Below are positions 8,459 through 16,282 of a stretch of DNA of 64,000 nucleotides, piece after piece. Below the pieces are notes generated by a model. The model was not told the DNA's origin, made no database searches, and saw only the letters and a program-made list of their open reading frames with translations. How positions within the stretch are numbered: position 1 is the first letter of the stretch; each line of letters opens with the position of its first letter. The DNA lies in assembly GCF_027497195.1 (NCBI RefSeq), contig NZ_CP114905.1, positions 2,900,001-2,964,000 of the forward strand. Reading direction: 5' to 3'. This DNA is from Streptomyces sp. WMMC500 (lineage in GTDB: Bacteria; Actinomycetota; Actinomycetes; Streptomycetales; Streptomycetaceae). Position numbers and translations under genes: made by a program.

Positions 8459-9487
8459 TCAGGCCGCCACGCGCTCCTCCGGCGCCCGGCGCCGCAGCCC
8501 GGCGCGCAGGATCGCCGGCGGGTCGTACGCCATGTCCAGCCGCCCGACCTCCGTGCCCGGCGGCACGAGGGCGTCGATCTCGTCCAGCACGTCGTCGCCG
8601 AGCGTCGTCCCGGCACCCGCCAGCAGGTCGTCCAACTGCTCCATGGTGCGCGGCCCGATGATCGCGGACGTGACGCCGGGGTGGGAGATCACGAAGGCCA
8701 GCGCCAGGTGCGTCAGCGACATGCCCGCCTTCTCCGCGAGCGGCAGCAGTTGCTCCACGGCGTCCAGCCGGCGCTCGTCACCGAGGTGGCGGAAGCCGAA
8801 GCTCCCGCGGTGGGTGTCGGGCACCTGGCCCTTGCGGTAGCGGCCGGTGAGCATCCCGCCGGCCAGCGGGCTCCACACCAGCGTGCCCATCCCGTAGCGC
8901 TCGCAGACGGGCAGCACCTCGCGCTCGATGCCGCGGTCGAGGAGCGAGTAGTTCGGCTGCTCGGTGCGGAACCGCGCCAGCCCGCGCCGCTCCGCGACCC
9001 ACTGCGCCTCGACCAGGTCGGAGGCGGGGAAGGCGGAGGTGCCGATCGCCCGTACCTTGCCGGCGCGCACCAGGTCGGTGAGCGCGGACAGGGTCTCCTC
9101 GATGTCGGTGTCCGGCGCGGGCCGGTGGATCTGGTAGAGGTCGACGTGGTCGGTCCCGAGCCGGCGCAGCGAGTCCTCCAGGGCGCGGACGAGCCAGCGG
9201 CGGGAGTTGCCCTGCCGGTTGGGGTCGTCGCCCATGGGCAGGTGCGCCTTGGTGGCGAGCACGACGTCGTCGCGGCGGCCCTTGAGCGCCTTGCCGACGA
9301 TCTCCTCGGACTCGCCGTGGCCGTAGATGTCCGCGGTGTCGACGAAGTTGACGCCCGCGTCCAGCGCCTTGTGGATGATGCGGACGGAGTCGTCGTGGTC
9401 GGGGTTGCCGTGGGCGCCGAACATCATCGCGCCCAGGCAGTAGGGGCTGACCTTGATCCCGGTCCGGCCCAGCGTGCGGTACTGCAT
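8459..9487 (-). CDS. aldo/keto reductase
   Basis: 342 residues, NADPH-dependent aldehyde/ketone reductase fold (TIM barrel). Family motifs: RTLGRTGIKVSPYCLG at the start, the catalytic Asp-Tyr in FVDTADIYGHGESE, the catalytic Lys in VLATKAH, His in YQIHRP, and cofactor-binding SAIIGPRT near the C-terminus. Closest to the YajO/Tas-like AKR group; substrate unknown. The ATG at 9487 follows AGGAGGAGA, an unusually strong ribosome binding site, and starts MQYRTLGRTG as in homologues. It faces a divergent TetR gene across 111 bp holding palindromic operators, so its expression is probably controlled by that repressor. Confidence 0.92.
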   Translation of the reverse strand: MQYRTLGRTGIKVSPYCLGAMMFGAHGNPDHDDSVRIIHKALDAGVNFVDTADIYGHGESEEIVGKALKGRRDDVVLATKAHLPMGDDPNRQGNSRRWLVRALEDSLRRLGTDHVDLYQIHRPAPDTDIEETLSALTDLVRAGKVRAIGTSAFPASDLVEAQWVAERRGLARFRTEQPNYSLLDRGIEREVLPVCERYGMGTLVWSPLAGGMLTGRYRKGQVPDTHRGSFGFRHLGDERRLDAVEQLLPLAEKAGMSLTHLALAFVISHPGVTSAIIGPRTMEQLDDLLAGAGTTLGDDVLDEIDALVPPGTEVGRLDMAYDPPAILRAGLRRRAPEERVAA

Positions 9488-9537
9488 GGCTCTCCTCCTG
9501 CGTGGACTACGGTCGGACGCCCCGGTAGACTCAAATA

Positions 9538-9578
9538 CGGAACGCCGTTCAGTTCCGAGAATACGGAACACTGTTCCG
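9538..9578. promoter_or_regulatory. TetR operators between aldo/keto reductase and its divergent repressor
   Basis: A perfect palindrome CGGAACACTGTTCCG at 9564-9578 (7-bp arms, 1-bp centre) and a second related element with the same ACGGAAC...GTTC halves at 9537-9557. Both lie between the two divergent starts, the usual position for a TetR repressor controlling itself and its neighbour. Confidence 0.75.
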
Positions 9579-9598
9579 GTTTTGCAAGGGGTCCCCGC

Positions 9599-10180
9599 AT
9601 GTCCGATCGCCGCACCACGGAGGAGCCGGCCGCCGGCCGCCGCATGCGGCCGGACGTCCGGCGCAGCCTCGACGCGCTGCTGACCGCGGCGGCCGAGGTG
9701 TTCGAGACGGAGGGCGTGGACGCGCCCGTACGCCGCATCACGGCGAAGGCCGGGGTGGGGGCGGGGACGCTCTACCGGCACTTCCCGCAGCGCTCGGACC
9801 TCATCACGGCCGTCTTCCGCAACGAGGTCGACGCCTGCGCCGCGGCCGCCCCCGCGCTGGCCGCGCAGTACGAGCCGGTGGAGGCGCTGACGCGGTGGCT
9901 GCACCGCTTCACGCGGTTCATCGCCGCGAAGCAGGGGCTGAAGACCGCCCTGCACTCCGGCGACTGCGCGTACGAGAGCCTGCCCGGGTACTTCCAGGCG
10001 CGCTTCGTCCCCGCCCTCGCGGGCCTGCTGGACGCCGCCGCCGCGACCGGCGACGTCCGCTCCGACGTGCGTCCGGAGGACCTGCTGCAGGCGCTCAGCA
10101 GCATCATCGACCCGGACGACCCCGCGTACACGCGGCGCATGATCGAGCTGCTCGCCGACGGCCTCCGCTACCGCGCCTGA
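9599..10180 (+). CDS. TetR/AcrR family transcriptional regulator
   Basis: 193 residues. N-terminal HTH of the TetR type: LLTAAAEVFETEGVDAPVRRITAKAGVGAGTLYRHFPQRSDLI, written here in parts (AEVFETEGVD; ITAKAGVGAGTLYRHF) with the invariant GTLYRHF recognition segment. The C-terminal ligand domain resembles the SACE_7040/BetI-like proteins often paired with reductases. ATG start with AAGGGG at -8. Its operators lie between it and the aldo/keto reductase. The ligand is unknown; the neighbour suggests an aldehyde or electrophile. Confidence 0.9.
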   Translation: MSDRRTTEEPAAGRRMRPDVRRSLDALLTAAAEVFETEGVDAPVRRITAKAGVGAGTLYRHFPQRSDLITAVFRNEVDACAAAAPALAAQYEPVEALTRWLHRFTRFIAAKQGLKTALHSGDCAYESLPGYFQARFVPALAGLLDAAAATGDVRSDVRPEDLLQALSSIIDPDDPAYTRRMIELLADGLRYRA

Positions 10181-10215
10181 CGGAGGCTGCCCGGCGCGGC
10201 GCCGGGCAGCCTCCG
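10181..10215. terminator. strong bidirectional terminator
   Basis: Perfect 17-bp inverted repeat beginning CGGAGGCTGCCCGGCGC directly after the TetR stop, between convergent genes. Confidence 0.8.
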
Positions 10216-10221
10216 CGCCCG

Positions 10222-11019
10222 TCAGCGCAGCCCCAGCACCGCCGCGTCCCGCGCGGAGGCCCAGACCGTACGGGCCTCGGCGAAGCCCGCGGCGCGCAGC
10301 GTCTCCGCGTGCCAGGCCGGGGGCTGGGTGTCACCGTCCGCGTGGCCCTCGTTCGGGTCGTTCGGGTTGCCGAAGATCGCGAACCGCTCGGCCGCCGGGC
10401 CGCCGAGCACCGGGTCCTCGGCCACCATGCGCCACCAGTCCGCCCAGTCCAGCACCCCTTCGGCCCGCTCGCGGTCCTGGCGCACCTTGCTCCAGTTGCG
10501 CACCGCCTCGTCGATGCCCGGCGTGGCCGGGTCCGGCATGTGGTCGGCGTTGACGAAGATCCCGCCCTCGCGGACGACGCCGGCGATCTGCCCGTAGAGC
10601 GTGGCGAGCTGGTCGGAGAAGAGCCAGTGCAGCGCGGTGGAGGTGAGCACCGCGTCGTACGAACCGTGCGGCAGCCGCGCCGTCCAGTCGGGCTGGGACA
10701 GGTCTGCGGTGACGAAGTCCGCGCGCGGGTCGTCCGCGAAGGTGCCGCGCGCGATGGTGAGCAGCGCGGGGTCGAGGTCGACGCCGGTGGTGCGCGCGCC
10801 GGGAAACCGGCGCAGCAGCCGCGCGCTGATGCTGCCCGTGCCGCAGGCCAGGTCGAGCACCCGCGGCTCCGACCCGACGAGGGCCTCGACCGCGTCGAGC
10901 ATCACCCGGAAGCGCTCCTCGCGATCCGGCATGTACCACTCCTGCTGGCGGTCCCAGCTCTCCTGCCACCCCTGCCAGTCGGCGCCCACGGGCGTCGCGG
11001 CGTCGGTCGTTCCGGCCAT
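10222..11019 (-). CDS. SAM-dependent methyltransferase
   Basis: 265 residues, class I methyltransferase: motif I VLDLACGTGSISARLL, acidic motif II GVDLDPALL, motif III region ADLSQPDW and YDAVLTSTALHWL. Similar to methyltransferase domain 25/11 proteins (trans-aconitate methyltransferase-like), but substrate cannot be read from the sequence. The ATG follows GGGGAGGCAGCA. A single-gene unit convergent with the TetR gene. Confidence 0.85.
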   Translation of the reverse strand: MAGTTDAATPVGADWQGWQESWDRQQEWYMPDREERFRVMLDAVEALVGSEPRVLDLACGTGSISARLLRRFPGARTTGVDLDPALLTIARGTFADDPRADFVTADLSQPDWTARLPHGSYDAVLTSTALHWLFSDQLATLYGQIAGVVREGGIFVNADHMPDPATPGIDEAVRNWSKVRQDRERAEGVLDWADWWRMVAEDPVLGGPAAERFAIFGNPNDPNEGHADGDTQPPAWHAETLRAAGFAEARTVWASARDAAVLGLR

Positions 11020-11117
11020 TGCTGCCTCCCCTGCCTTGGCTGCGTAATACCCTCTATGCAGGGTCGTCCATTACGACCCCGCCGCGTCAGCATAAGCCGA
11101 GCCCGTAAGGACTACAA

Positions 11118-11717
11118 GTGGAACTGGCCTATTACTCCGATATGGCCGTGCGCCTCGTCAACACCGAGGAGCCGCAGCGCGGCACCGACGCGCTGACCTC
11201 GCTGGACGCGGCCAAGGAGCTGTTCCGGGACAGCGGCAACTTCACCCGGCGGGCCACCGACGCCGACGTCACCCGGCTGCGCCAGGTGCGCGGGCGGCTG
11301 CGGGGGATCTTCGAGGCGGCCGCGGAGGGCGACGAGGTACGCGCCGTGGACATGCTCAACGCGCTGCTCATCGACTTCCCCGTCAGCCCGCAGATCAGCG
11401 GGCACGACCTCCGCGACGACGACGGGCGCCCCAAGTGGCACCTGCACATCGCCGAGCAGTCGGCCAACTCCGGCGCGGGCTTCGCCGCCGCGGCGTGCAT
11501 GGGCCTGGCCGTCCACCTCACCGACCACGGCGTCGACCGCCTGGGCCTGTGCACGGCCCCACCGTGCCGCAACGTCTTCCTCGACACGTCGACGAACCGC
11601 TCCCGCCGCTACTGCTCCGACCGCTGCGCGACCCGCGCCAACGTCGCGGCCTACCGTGCCCGGAAACGCCAGGCCGGCGGGGACGCCGCGGGGGGCGCGG
11701 CGCACACCGAACGCTGA
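11118..11717 (+). CDS. CGNR zinc finger / ABATE domain protein
   Basis: 199 residues starting with GTG (GTAAGG upstream). The N-terminal ABATE domain (putative stress-induced, ligand-binding) spans ~1-140; the C-terminal zinc-knuckle-like CGNR domain shows LCTAPPCRNVFLDTSTNRSRRYCSDRC in two pieces (LGLCTAPPCRNVF; RRYCSDRCATRANVAAYRAR), with four cysteines for zinc and the R-x-YCS-x-RC-x-TR-x-NVA signature. Such proteins are presumed DNA-binding transcription factors. The stop lies 12 bp from the convergent sodX gene, with no terminator. Confidence 0.88.
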   Translation: MELAYYSDMAVRLVNTEEPQRGTDALTSLDAAKELFRDSGNFTRRATDADVTRLRQVRGRLRGIFEAAAEGDEVRAVDMLNALLIDFPVSPQISGHDLRDDDGRPKWHLHIAEQSANSGAGFAAAACMGLAVHLTDHGVDRLGLCTAPPCRNVFLDTSTNRSRRYCSDRCATRANVAAYRARKRQAGGDAAGGAAHTER

Positions 11718-11729
11718 ACCCTCTGCGGT

Positions 11730-12164
11730 CTACCGCGCGCGGAAGCGCCAGGCCAGCGGGCGTACCGCGGACGCCGCCCACAGCACCGCCGCGGGCACGG
11801 AGCGCACCGAGCGCCGCAGCCCCCGCGGGGGCCGCAGGCGCAGGAGGGCGCGGGCGACCACCAGTTCGTCCGGTACGGCGCCGAACTCCCGGCTGTCGTT
11901 CTCGACGAACCGGTTGTCGCCGAGCACCCACCAGCCGCCGTCGCGGCGCTCCACCACCCGTTTCACGATCAGCAGATCCTGCTGGAACGGGTGGCGCAGC
12001 ACCGCCACGTCACCCGGACGCACCTCCACCCCGTACTGCACGAGCAACTGGTCCCCCGCACGCAGCGTGGGCACCATCGACGGACCGTCGACCGCCGCGA
12101 GGCCGAGGCGCTGCAGTCCTCGGCGCCCGGCGTCGTGCCTGCGCTCGTTCACCTGGCCCTGCAT
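11730..12164 (-). CDS. sodX: nickel superoxide dismutase maturation protease SodX
   Basis: 144 residues of the S24/S26 signal-peptidase-like family: the catalytic Ser is in VDGPSMVPTLRAGDQLLV, the Lys in LLIVKRVVERRDGGWWVLGDN, and GDN closes the fold. No hydrophobic anchor precedes the catalytic Ser, unlike a true signal peptidase. Its place divergent from sodN identifies it as the protease that removes the SodN leader to expose the nickel-binding His1. The ATG at 12164 has GGAGG 11-12 bases upstream; no in-frame upstream start. The C-terminal ~30 residues are Arg-rich and poorly conserved. Confidence 0.92.
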   Translation of the reverse strand: MQGQVNERRHDAGRRGLQRLGLAAVDGPSMVPTLRAGDQLLVQYGVEVRPGDVAVLRHPFQQDLLIVKRVVERRDGGWWVLGDNRFVENDSREFGAVPDELVVARALLRLRPPRGLRRSVRSVPAAVLWAASAVRPLAWRFRAR

Positions 12165-12312
12165 CGGGCATGCACCTCCGGCCTGTCGTCCACAAGGCCC
12201 AGCCTTCCACTGGACTTTTGACCTAAGCCCCCCGGGGCACTCGCGAATTTTCGTTCCCCACGGAGTAATGTCCCACCTGGAAGACGATCACGAGGAAGGA
12301 CGGCTGCTTTCG

Positions 12313-12717
12313 ATGTTTTCTCGGTTTACTCGCCTGTTCGCCCCCAAGGTGACGGTCAGTGCCCACTGTGACCTCCCCTGCGGCGTCTACGACCCGGCCC
12401 AGGCCCGTATCGAGGCCGAATCGGTCAAGGCCATCCAGGAGAAGATGCAGGGCAACGACGACCCGCACTTCCAGGCGCGGGCCACCACCATCAAGGAGCA
12501 GCGCGCGGAGCTTGCCAAGCACCACGTTTCGGTGCTGTGGAGCGACTACTTCAAGCCCCCGCACTTCGAGAAGTACCCTGAGCTGCACCAGCTCGTCAAC
12601 GACACGCTCAAGGCGCTCAGCGCCGCCAAGGGGTCCAAGGACCCCGCGACCGGCCAGAAGGCGCTGGACCACATCGCCCAGGTCGACAAGATCTTCTGGG
12701 AGACCAAGAAGGGCTGA
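12313..12717 (+). CDS. sodN: nickel-containing superoxide dismutase precursor
   Basis: 134 residues. The mature enzyme begins HCDLPCGVYDPAQ, the nickel hook: His1, Cys2 and Cys6 ligate Ni and the Asp3-Pro5 loop shapes the site. The remainder is the four-helix bundle (IKEQRAELAKHH, SDYFKPPHFEKYPELHQLV) as in Streptomyces SodN. The leader MFSRFTRLFAPKVTVSA is 17 residues, three longer than the 14 I recall for S. coelicolor, and is cut by SodX. It detoxifies superoxide as a hexamer in the cytoplasm. Ribosome binding site GAGGAAGGA. In S. coelicolor expression depends on nickel. Confidence 0.97.
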   Translation: MFSRFTRLFAPKVTVSAHCDLPCGVYDPAQARIEAESVKAIQEKMQGNDDPHFQARATTIKEQRAELAKHHVSVLWSDYFKPPHFEKYPELHQLVNDTLKALSAAKGSKDPATGQKALDHIAQVDKIFWETKKG

Positions 12718-12741
12718 GCCCCTCACCGTCCACGGACACCC

Positions 12742-12775
12742 GCGCGCCCGCACCGTCAGGACGGTACGGGCGCGC
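12742..12775 (+). terminator. sodN 3'-UTR hairpin (possible s-SodF-like sRNA end)
   Basis: A ~15-bp stem (GCGCGCCCGCACCGT against its complement with one mismatch) around CAGG, followed by a T-containing stretch, 25 bases after the sodN stop. In S. coelicolor the processed sodN 3' UTR is a small RNA that represses the iron SOD gene sodF; whether this UTR does so here needs the sodF sequence. Confidence 0.6.
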
Positions 12776-12879
12776 CGGTTGTTCCGCCCGCCGTGCGCGG
12801 ATCGGCCGCGCCGGCGTGACAGCTCCCTGCTACGTCCGCGCGCCGGCAACTTCTTGCCGCCACGCGCGCGTTGCCGCCC

Positions 12880-13764
12880 CTACTTCCTGAGGTCGGCGAG
12901 CGCCGCCTTCGTCTCGTCCTTCAGCATCTGCTCCACCTCGGCGGAGGACGGCGGATCGGCGGAGTCGCCGCCTCCGTAGTAGCTCCAGTCCATCTCGTAG
13001 GTGAACCAGCCGTCGCGCACGGCGAGGCTCATCGAGCGGCTGCCGCTGTCGCCCTCGCCGTCCTCCCTGACGAGGTACGCCTCCTCGCCGAAGCCGTCGA
13101 CCGGCTCGGTCACGTACTCGTAGTCCTCGTTCGACCGGTCCTCAAAGCCCTTGTACGTCGGGGCGAACTCGCCCGTGGGGTCCGACGCCTCGTGCCAGAT
13201 GGCGCTGACGGAGACGTACGAGCTGGAGTAGGAGTCCGGGTCCGCCTCACGGTCCGTCAGGCTCCAACTGCAGAAGCTCTGGTCGAGCCCCTCCTGCTGC
13301 GAGCCCCAGCCCGTCGCGTCGTCGGCGGTGTCCGCGACGTCGTAGCGCTCGTCGAACGCCTTCAGCTCCGTGCTCTTGCACAGGTCCTTCTCGAAGCGGT
13401 AGCCGAGGACCGGCTCGGCCTCGTCGGAGCCGAACCCGCCGGTGGCGAAGAGCACGCCCGCCCACACCGCGGAGGCGACCACGACGCCGCCGAGGCCCCA
13501 CAGCCAGGCCGGCACGCCCTTCTTCTCCGCGGGGCCGAAAGCCGGCGCGCCCGGGGGCTGCTGCCCGGGCTGACCGCCGGGCGGGCCCGGGGGCTGGCCG
13601 GGCGGGCCGCCGGAGGGCTGGCTCGTGATCGGCACGCCGGCGGGCATCGTCGGCTGGGCGTACGGGTACTGCTGCGGCACCGAGCCCTGGGGCTGCTGCT
13701 GTGCGTACGGGTTGGGATTGTTCTGCTGGTACGGATTCGGCGGCGGGCCCGGCGGTATCGACAT
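12880..13764 (-). CDS. Pro/Gln-rich N-tail membrane-anchored protein, extracellular domain unknown
   Basis: 294 residues. Residues 1-75 are a disordered Pro/Gln/Asn/Tyr-rich cytoplasmic tail (NPYQQNNPNPYAQQQPQG) followed by one membrane helix (AWLWGLGGVVVASAVWAGVLFA), then an acidic external domain with two cysteines (LCKSTELKAF and FCSWSLT) likely to form a disulfide. This architecture is common among Streptomyces DUF3558-like and related proteins of unknown role. No enzymatic motif is seen. Monocistronic, convergent with sodN. Confidence 0.75.
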   Translation of the reverse strand: MSIPPGPPPNPYQQNNPNPYAQQQPQGSVPQQYPYAQPTMPAGVPITSQPSGGPPGQPPGPPGGQPGQQPPGAPAFGPAEKKGVPAWLWGLGGVVVASAVWAGVLFATGGFGSDEAEPVLGYRFEKDLCKSTELKAFDERYDVADTADDATGWGSQQEGLDQSFCSWSLTDREADPDSYSSSYVSVSAIWHEASDPTGEFAPTYKGFEDRSNEDYEYVTEPVDGFGEEAYLVREDGEGDSGSRSMSLAVRDGWFTYEMDWSYYGGGDSADPPSSAEVEQMLKDETKAALADLRK

Positions 13765-13840
13765 GTGCGCAATGTACCGCCTGACGGCGACGGTGCCCGC
13801 CCCGCAGGCGTGCGCGGGCCCGCCCCGGCCGGGGCGCGCG

Positions 13841-15076
13841 TCAGTGCAGCCGCGCGGCGCGCAATTGGAGGTAACGCTGCTCGGGGACGCTCAGCGTGCG
13901 CTCCGCCGCGCGCCCGTACGCCTCCCGCGCCGCCCCCGACTCCCCCGCCAGCTCCAGCAGGTGGGCCCGTACGGCGTCGAGACGGTGGTGCTCCGCGAGC
14001 CGCCGGTCGTCCGCCAGTTCGGCCAGCAGGTCGAGCCCGGCGCGCGGGCCGTCGGCCATCGCCACGGCGACCGCCCGGTTCAGGCTGACGACGGGGCTCG
14101 GTGCGAGGCGCTCCAGCAGGTCGTACAGCCCGAGGATCTGCCGCCAGTCGGTGTCCTCGGAGCGCTCCGCCTCGTCGTGCACGGCGGCGATGGCGGCCTG
14201 CACCTGGTACGGACCGAGGGCGGCGGTCGTCAGCGCGCGGCTGACCAGCGCGACGCCCTCCTCGATCTGCGCGCGGTCCCAGCGCCCGCGGTCCTGCTCG
14301 TCGAGCGGCACCAGGGCGCCGCCCGGCCCGCTGCGGGCCTCGCGGCGGGCGTCGGTGAGCAGCATCAGCGACAGCAGCCCCGCGGCCTCGCCGCTGTCCG
14401 GCGTCAGGGCGTGGACGGCGCGCGCGAGACGGATCGCCTCGGCGGCCAGGTCGGCGCGGCGCAGGGTGGCGCCGGAGGTGGCGGTGTAGCCCTCGTTGAA
14501 GATCAGGTACAGCACGTGCAGCACGTCGGTGAAGCGCCCCGGCAGCTCCGCCGGCTCCGGCCGGCGGAAGCGGGCGCCCGCGTCCTTGAGGGTCTTCTTC
14601 GCCCGGCTGATCCGCTGCGCCATCGTCGCCTCCGGCACCAGAAAGGCGCGGGCGATCTCGGCGGTGGTCAGACCGCCGACCGCGCGCAGCGTCAGCGCGA
14701 TGCGGGACGGCTGGGTGAGCACGGGGTGGCAGCACAGGAAGAGCAGGGTGAGCGTGTCGTCCTCGGACGGGTGGCGCGCCTCCCCCGGCGGCGGCGCGCG
14801 GAAGTCGTCGCGGGGCGTCAGCGCGGCGGCGGACTCCTCGCGGCGGCGCCGGGCCTCCTCGCTGCGCAGTTCGTCCGTCAGCCGGCGGGAGGCGACGCGG
14901 ATCAGCCAGCCGCGCGGGTTGTCCGGCACCCCCTGCGCCGGCCACTGGTCGGACGCGGCGAGCAGCGCCTCCTGCACGGCGTCCTCGGCGGCGTCGAAGT
15001 GGCCGTAGCGGCGGACGAGGGCGCCGAGGACCTGCGGCGCGTGGCGGCGCAGCAGGTCCTCGACAGGGGCGCTCAC
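13841..15076 (-). CDS. ECF sigma factor with C-terminal SnoaL/TPR-like extension (ECF42 type)
   Basis: 411 residues. Sigma region 2 (VRRYGHFDAAEDAVQEALLAA, GWLIRVASRRLTDELR) and region 4 HTH (VGGLTTAEIARAFLVPEATMAQRISRAK, shown in parts) are followed by a ~200-residue alpha-helical extension (DUF6596) rich in Leu and Ala. This matches the ECF42 group, which is characteristically encoded beside DGPF/YCII proteins and lacks a classical anti-sigma factor; the C-terminal extension is thought to control activity. The GTG start overlaps the stop of the upstream YCII gene by four bases (GTGA). The longer open frame upstream runs through that gene. Confidence 0.88.
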   Translation of the reverse strand: MSAPVEDLLRRHAPQVLGALVRRYGHFDAAEDAVQEALLAASDQWPAQGVPDNPRGWLIRVASRRLTDELRSEEARRRREESAAALTPRDDFRAPPPGEARHPSEDDTLTLLFLCCHPVLTQPSRIALTLRAVGGLTTAEIARAFLVPEATMAQRISRAKKTLKDAGARFRRPEPAELPGRFTDVLHVLYLIFNEGYTATSGATLRRADLAAEAIRLARAVHALTPDSGEAAGLLSLMLLTDARREARSGPGGALVPLDEQDRGRWDRAQIEEGVALVSRALTTAALGPYQVQAAIAAVHDEAERSEDTDWRQILGLYDLLERLAPSPVVSLNRAVAVAMADGPRAGLDLLAELADDRRLAEHHRLDAVRAHLLELAGESGAAREAYGRAAERTLSVPEQRYLQLRAARLH

Positions 15077-15486
15077 TTGCCCGGCGCCGCATCCAGGATG
15101 GGGCGGATCACCACGTTGGAGGGCGGGGAGCCCACCGGGACGGGGCACTGGTGGACGCGCTTGGCGATCTCGGTGACCCGCTCGTCGCTGGCGCAGTCCA
15201 GCACCCAGTAGCCCGCGAGGAGCTCCTTGGTCTCGCCGAACGGGCCGTCGGAGACGACGGACGAGCCGTCGGGGCCGTCGGTGACGACGATGGCCTGCTT
15301 CGGCGCCGACAGACCGTTGCCGTCGACGACCTCCCCGGTCTCGGCGAGGTCGTTGTTGATCGACTCCATGTGCTGGAACATCGCCTGCAGGTCCTTCTCG
15401 GTCCAGGCGGGGTGGCCCTCGGAGCCGTTGCCGTTCATGGCGTCGTAGTCGGCCTGCGAACCGTAGATCATCACCAGGTACTTCAT
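15073..15486 (-). CDS. YCII-related DGPF domain protein
   Basis: 137 residues. Starts MKYLVMIYGSQADY and carries the eponymous motif SDGPFGETKELLAGYWVLD, characteristic of DGPF proteins genetically tied to ECF42 sigma factors. YCII folds are small ferredoxin-like domains of uncertain chemistry. ATG start with GGGAAGTGAG upstream; the stop overlaps the sigma gene start, so the pair is coupled and probably acts as one regulatory unit. Paralogues of this family often occur as targets of the sigma factor. Confidence 0.88.
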   Translation of the reverse strand: MKYLVMIYGSQADYDAMNGNGSEGHPAWTEKDLQAMFQHMESINNDLAETGEVVDGNGLSAPKQAIVVTDGPDGSSVVSDGPFGETKELLAGYWVLDCASDERVTEIAKRVHQCPVPVGSPPSNVVIRPILDAAPGK

Positions 15487-15632
15487 GGTTCTCACTTCCC
15501 GTGTTCCCGGCACCCGGTGCGGGCGCCTCTCACAGGAGACGTCGGTGCCGTCCGGCGGTTCTCGACATGCTCCGCCAAAGATTCTTACGGGAATTTCGCC
15601 GGCCCGCCCGTTCTCTCTGCGGAGAGGACGGC

Positions 15633-15654
15633 GTAATCTCGATTACATGATTAC
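15633..15654 (+). promoter_or_regulatory. three hexamer repeats on an 8-bp pitch at the RHH gene start
   Basis: GTAATC (15633-15638), GATTAC (15641-15646) and GATTAC (15649-15654): each unit starts exactly 8 bp after the previous one, the first inverted relative to the others. The array straddles the ATG at 15647. An 8-bp pitch is the classic spacing for cooperatively stacked ribbon-helix-helix dimers (for example MetJ boxes), and the gene beginning here encodes an RHH-like segment. Confidence 0.65.
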
Positions 15655-16282
15655 ATCGCAGGACACGGACGAGGTACGAGGATGGCTCACCGGGCGGCTG
15701 CCCGACGGCCTCTACGCCTCACCGGTCGAGGTCACGGTCGACCGGGAGGAGATCTGCATCGTCGGCGCGGTCCCCGAGCCCGCGGGACTCGCGAAGGACG
15801 CGACCGGCGCCGAGCGCGACGCGGCGCTGGACGGCCGCATCGCCGAGTTCCGCGAGCGCACGCGCAAGGACCGCATGGCGGTGGCGCGGGCGGCGGAGCG
15901 GCGCTACCGGAAGAAGGTCTCCTGGGGCGCCGAGTGCGGCGGCCGGCGGGAGGTCTTCACGAACGTCTCCGCGCCCGTGATGACCCGGCTGCGACAGCCG
16001 CAGCGGCAGGTGCTGGACACCCTCGTCGCCGGCGGGGTGGCACGCAGCCGGAGCGAGGCGCTGGGGTGGTGCGTACGGCTGGTCGAGTCCCACGCGGACG
16101 ACTGGCTGCGGGAGCTGCGGGACTCGCTGGAGCACGTACGGCACGTACGGGCCCAGGGGCCGGACCAGTCGCCGGAACCGGCGCCGGCCGACGCGGCGGA
16201 CACGCAGGACGCGCAGGATGCACGGAACGCACAGGACACGCAGGACGCACGCGACTCAGGGGACGCGGAGGACCGGACGTGA
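15647..16282 (+). CDS. ribbon-helix-helix-like protein of unknown function, coupled to a truncated globin
   Basis: 211 residues. Residues ~1-90 are a mixed alpha/beta region (LYASPVEVTVDREEICIVG) ending in a charged helix; residues ~105-155 (APVMTRLRQPQRQVLDTLV, GVARSRSEALGWCVRLV) fit a ribbon-helix-helix: a short strand, helix A, a turn and an SRSEAL-type helix B. The tail after ~165 is a low-complexity run of Ala/Asp/Gln/Thr with repeated DTQDA units. The ATG lies inside a repeated hexamer array; a GGAGAGG sequence 20 bases upstream is too distant to be a good ribosome binding site, so initiation may be leaderless or weak. Its stop overlaps the globin GTG by four bases. Probably a self-regulating DNA-binding protein; not confirmed. 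Confidence 0.7.
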   Translation: MITSQDTDEVRGWLTGRLPDGLYASPVEVTVDREEICIVGAVPEPAGLAKDATGAERDAALDGRIAEFRERTRKDRMAVARAAERRYRKKVSWGAECGGRREVFTNVSAPVMTRLRQPQRQVLDTLVAGGVARSRSEALGWCVRLVESHADDWLRELRDSLEHVRHVRAQGPDQSPEPAPADAADTQDAQDARNAQDTQDARDSGDAEDRT

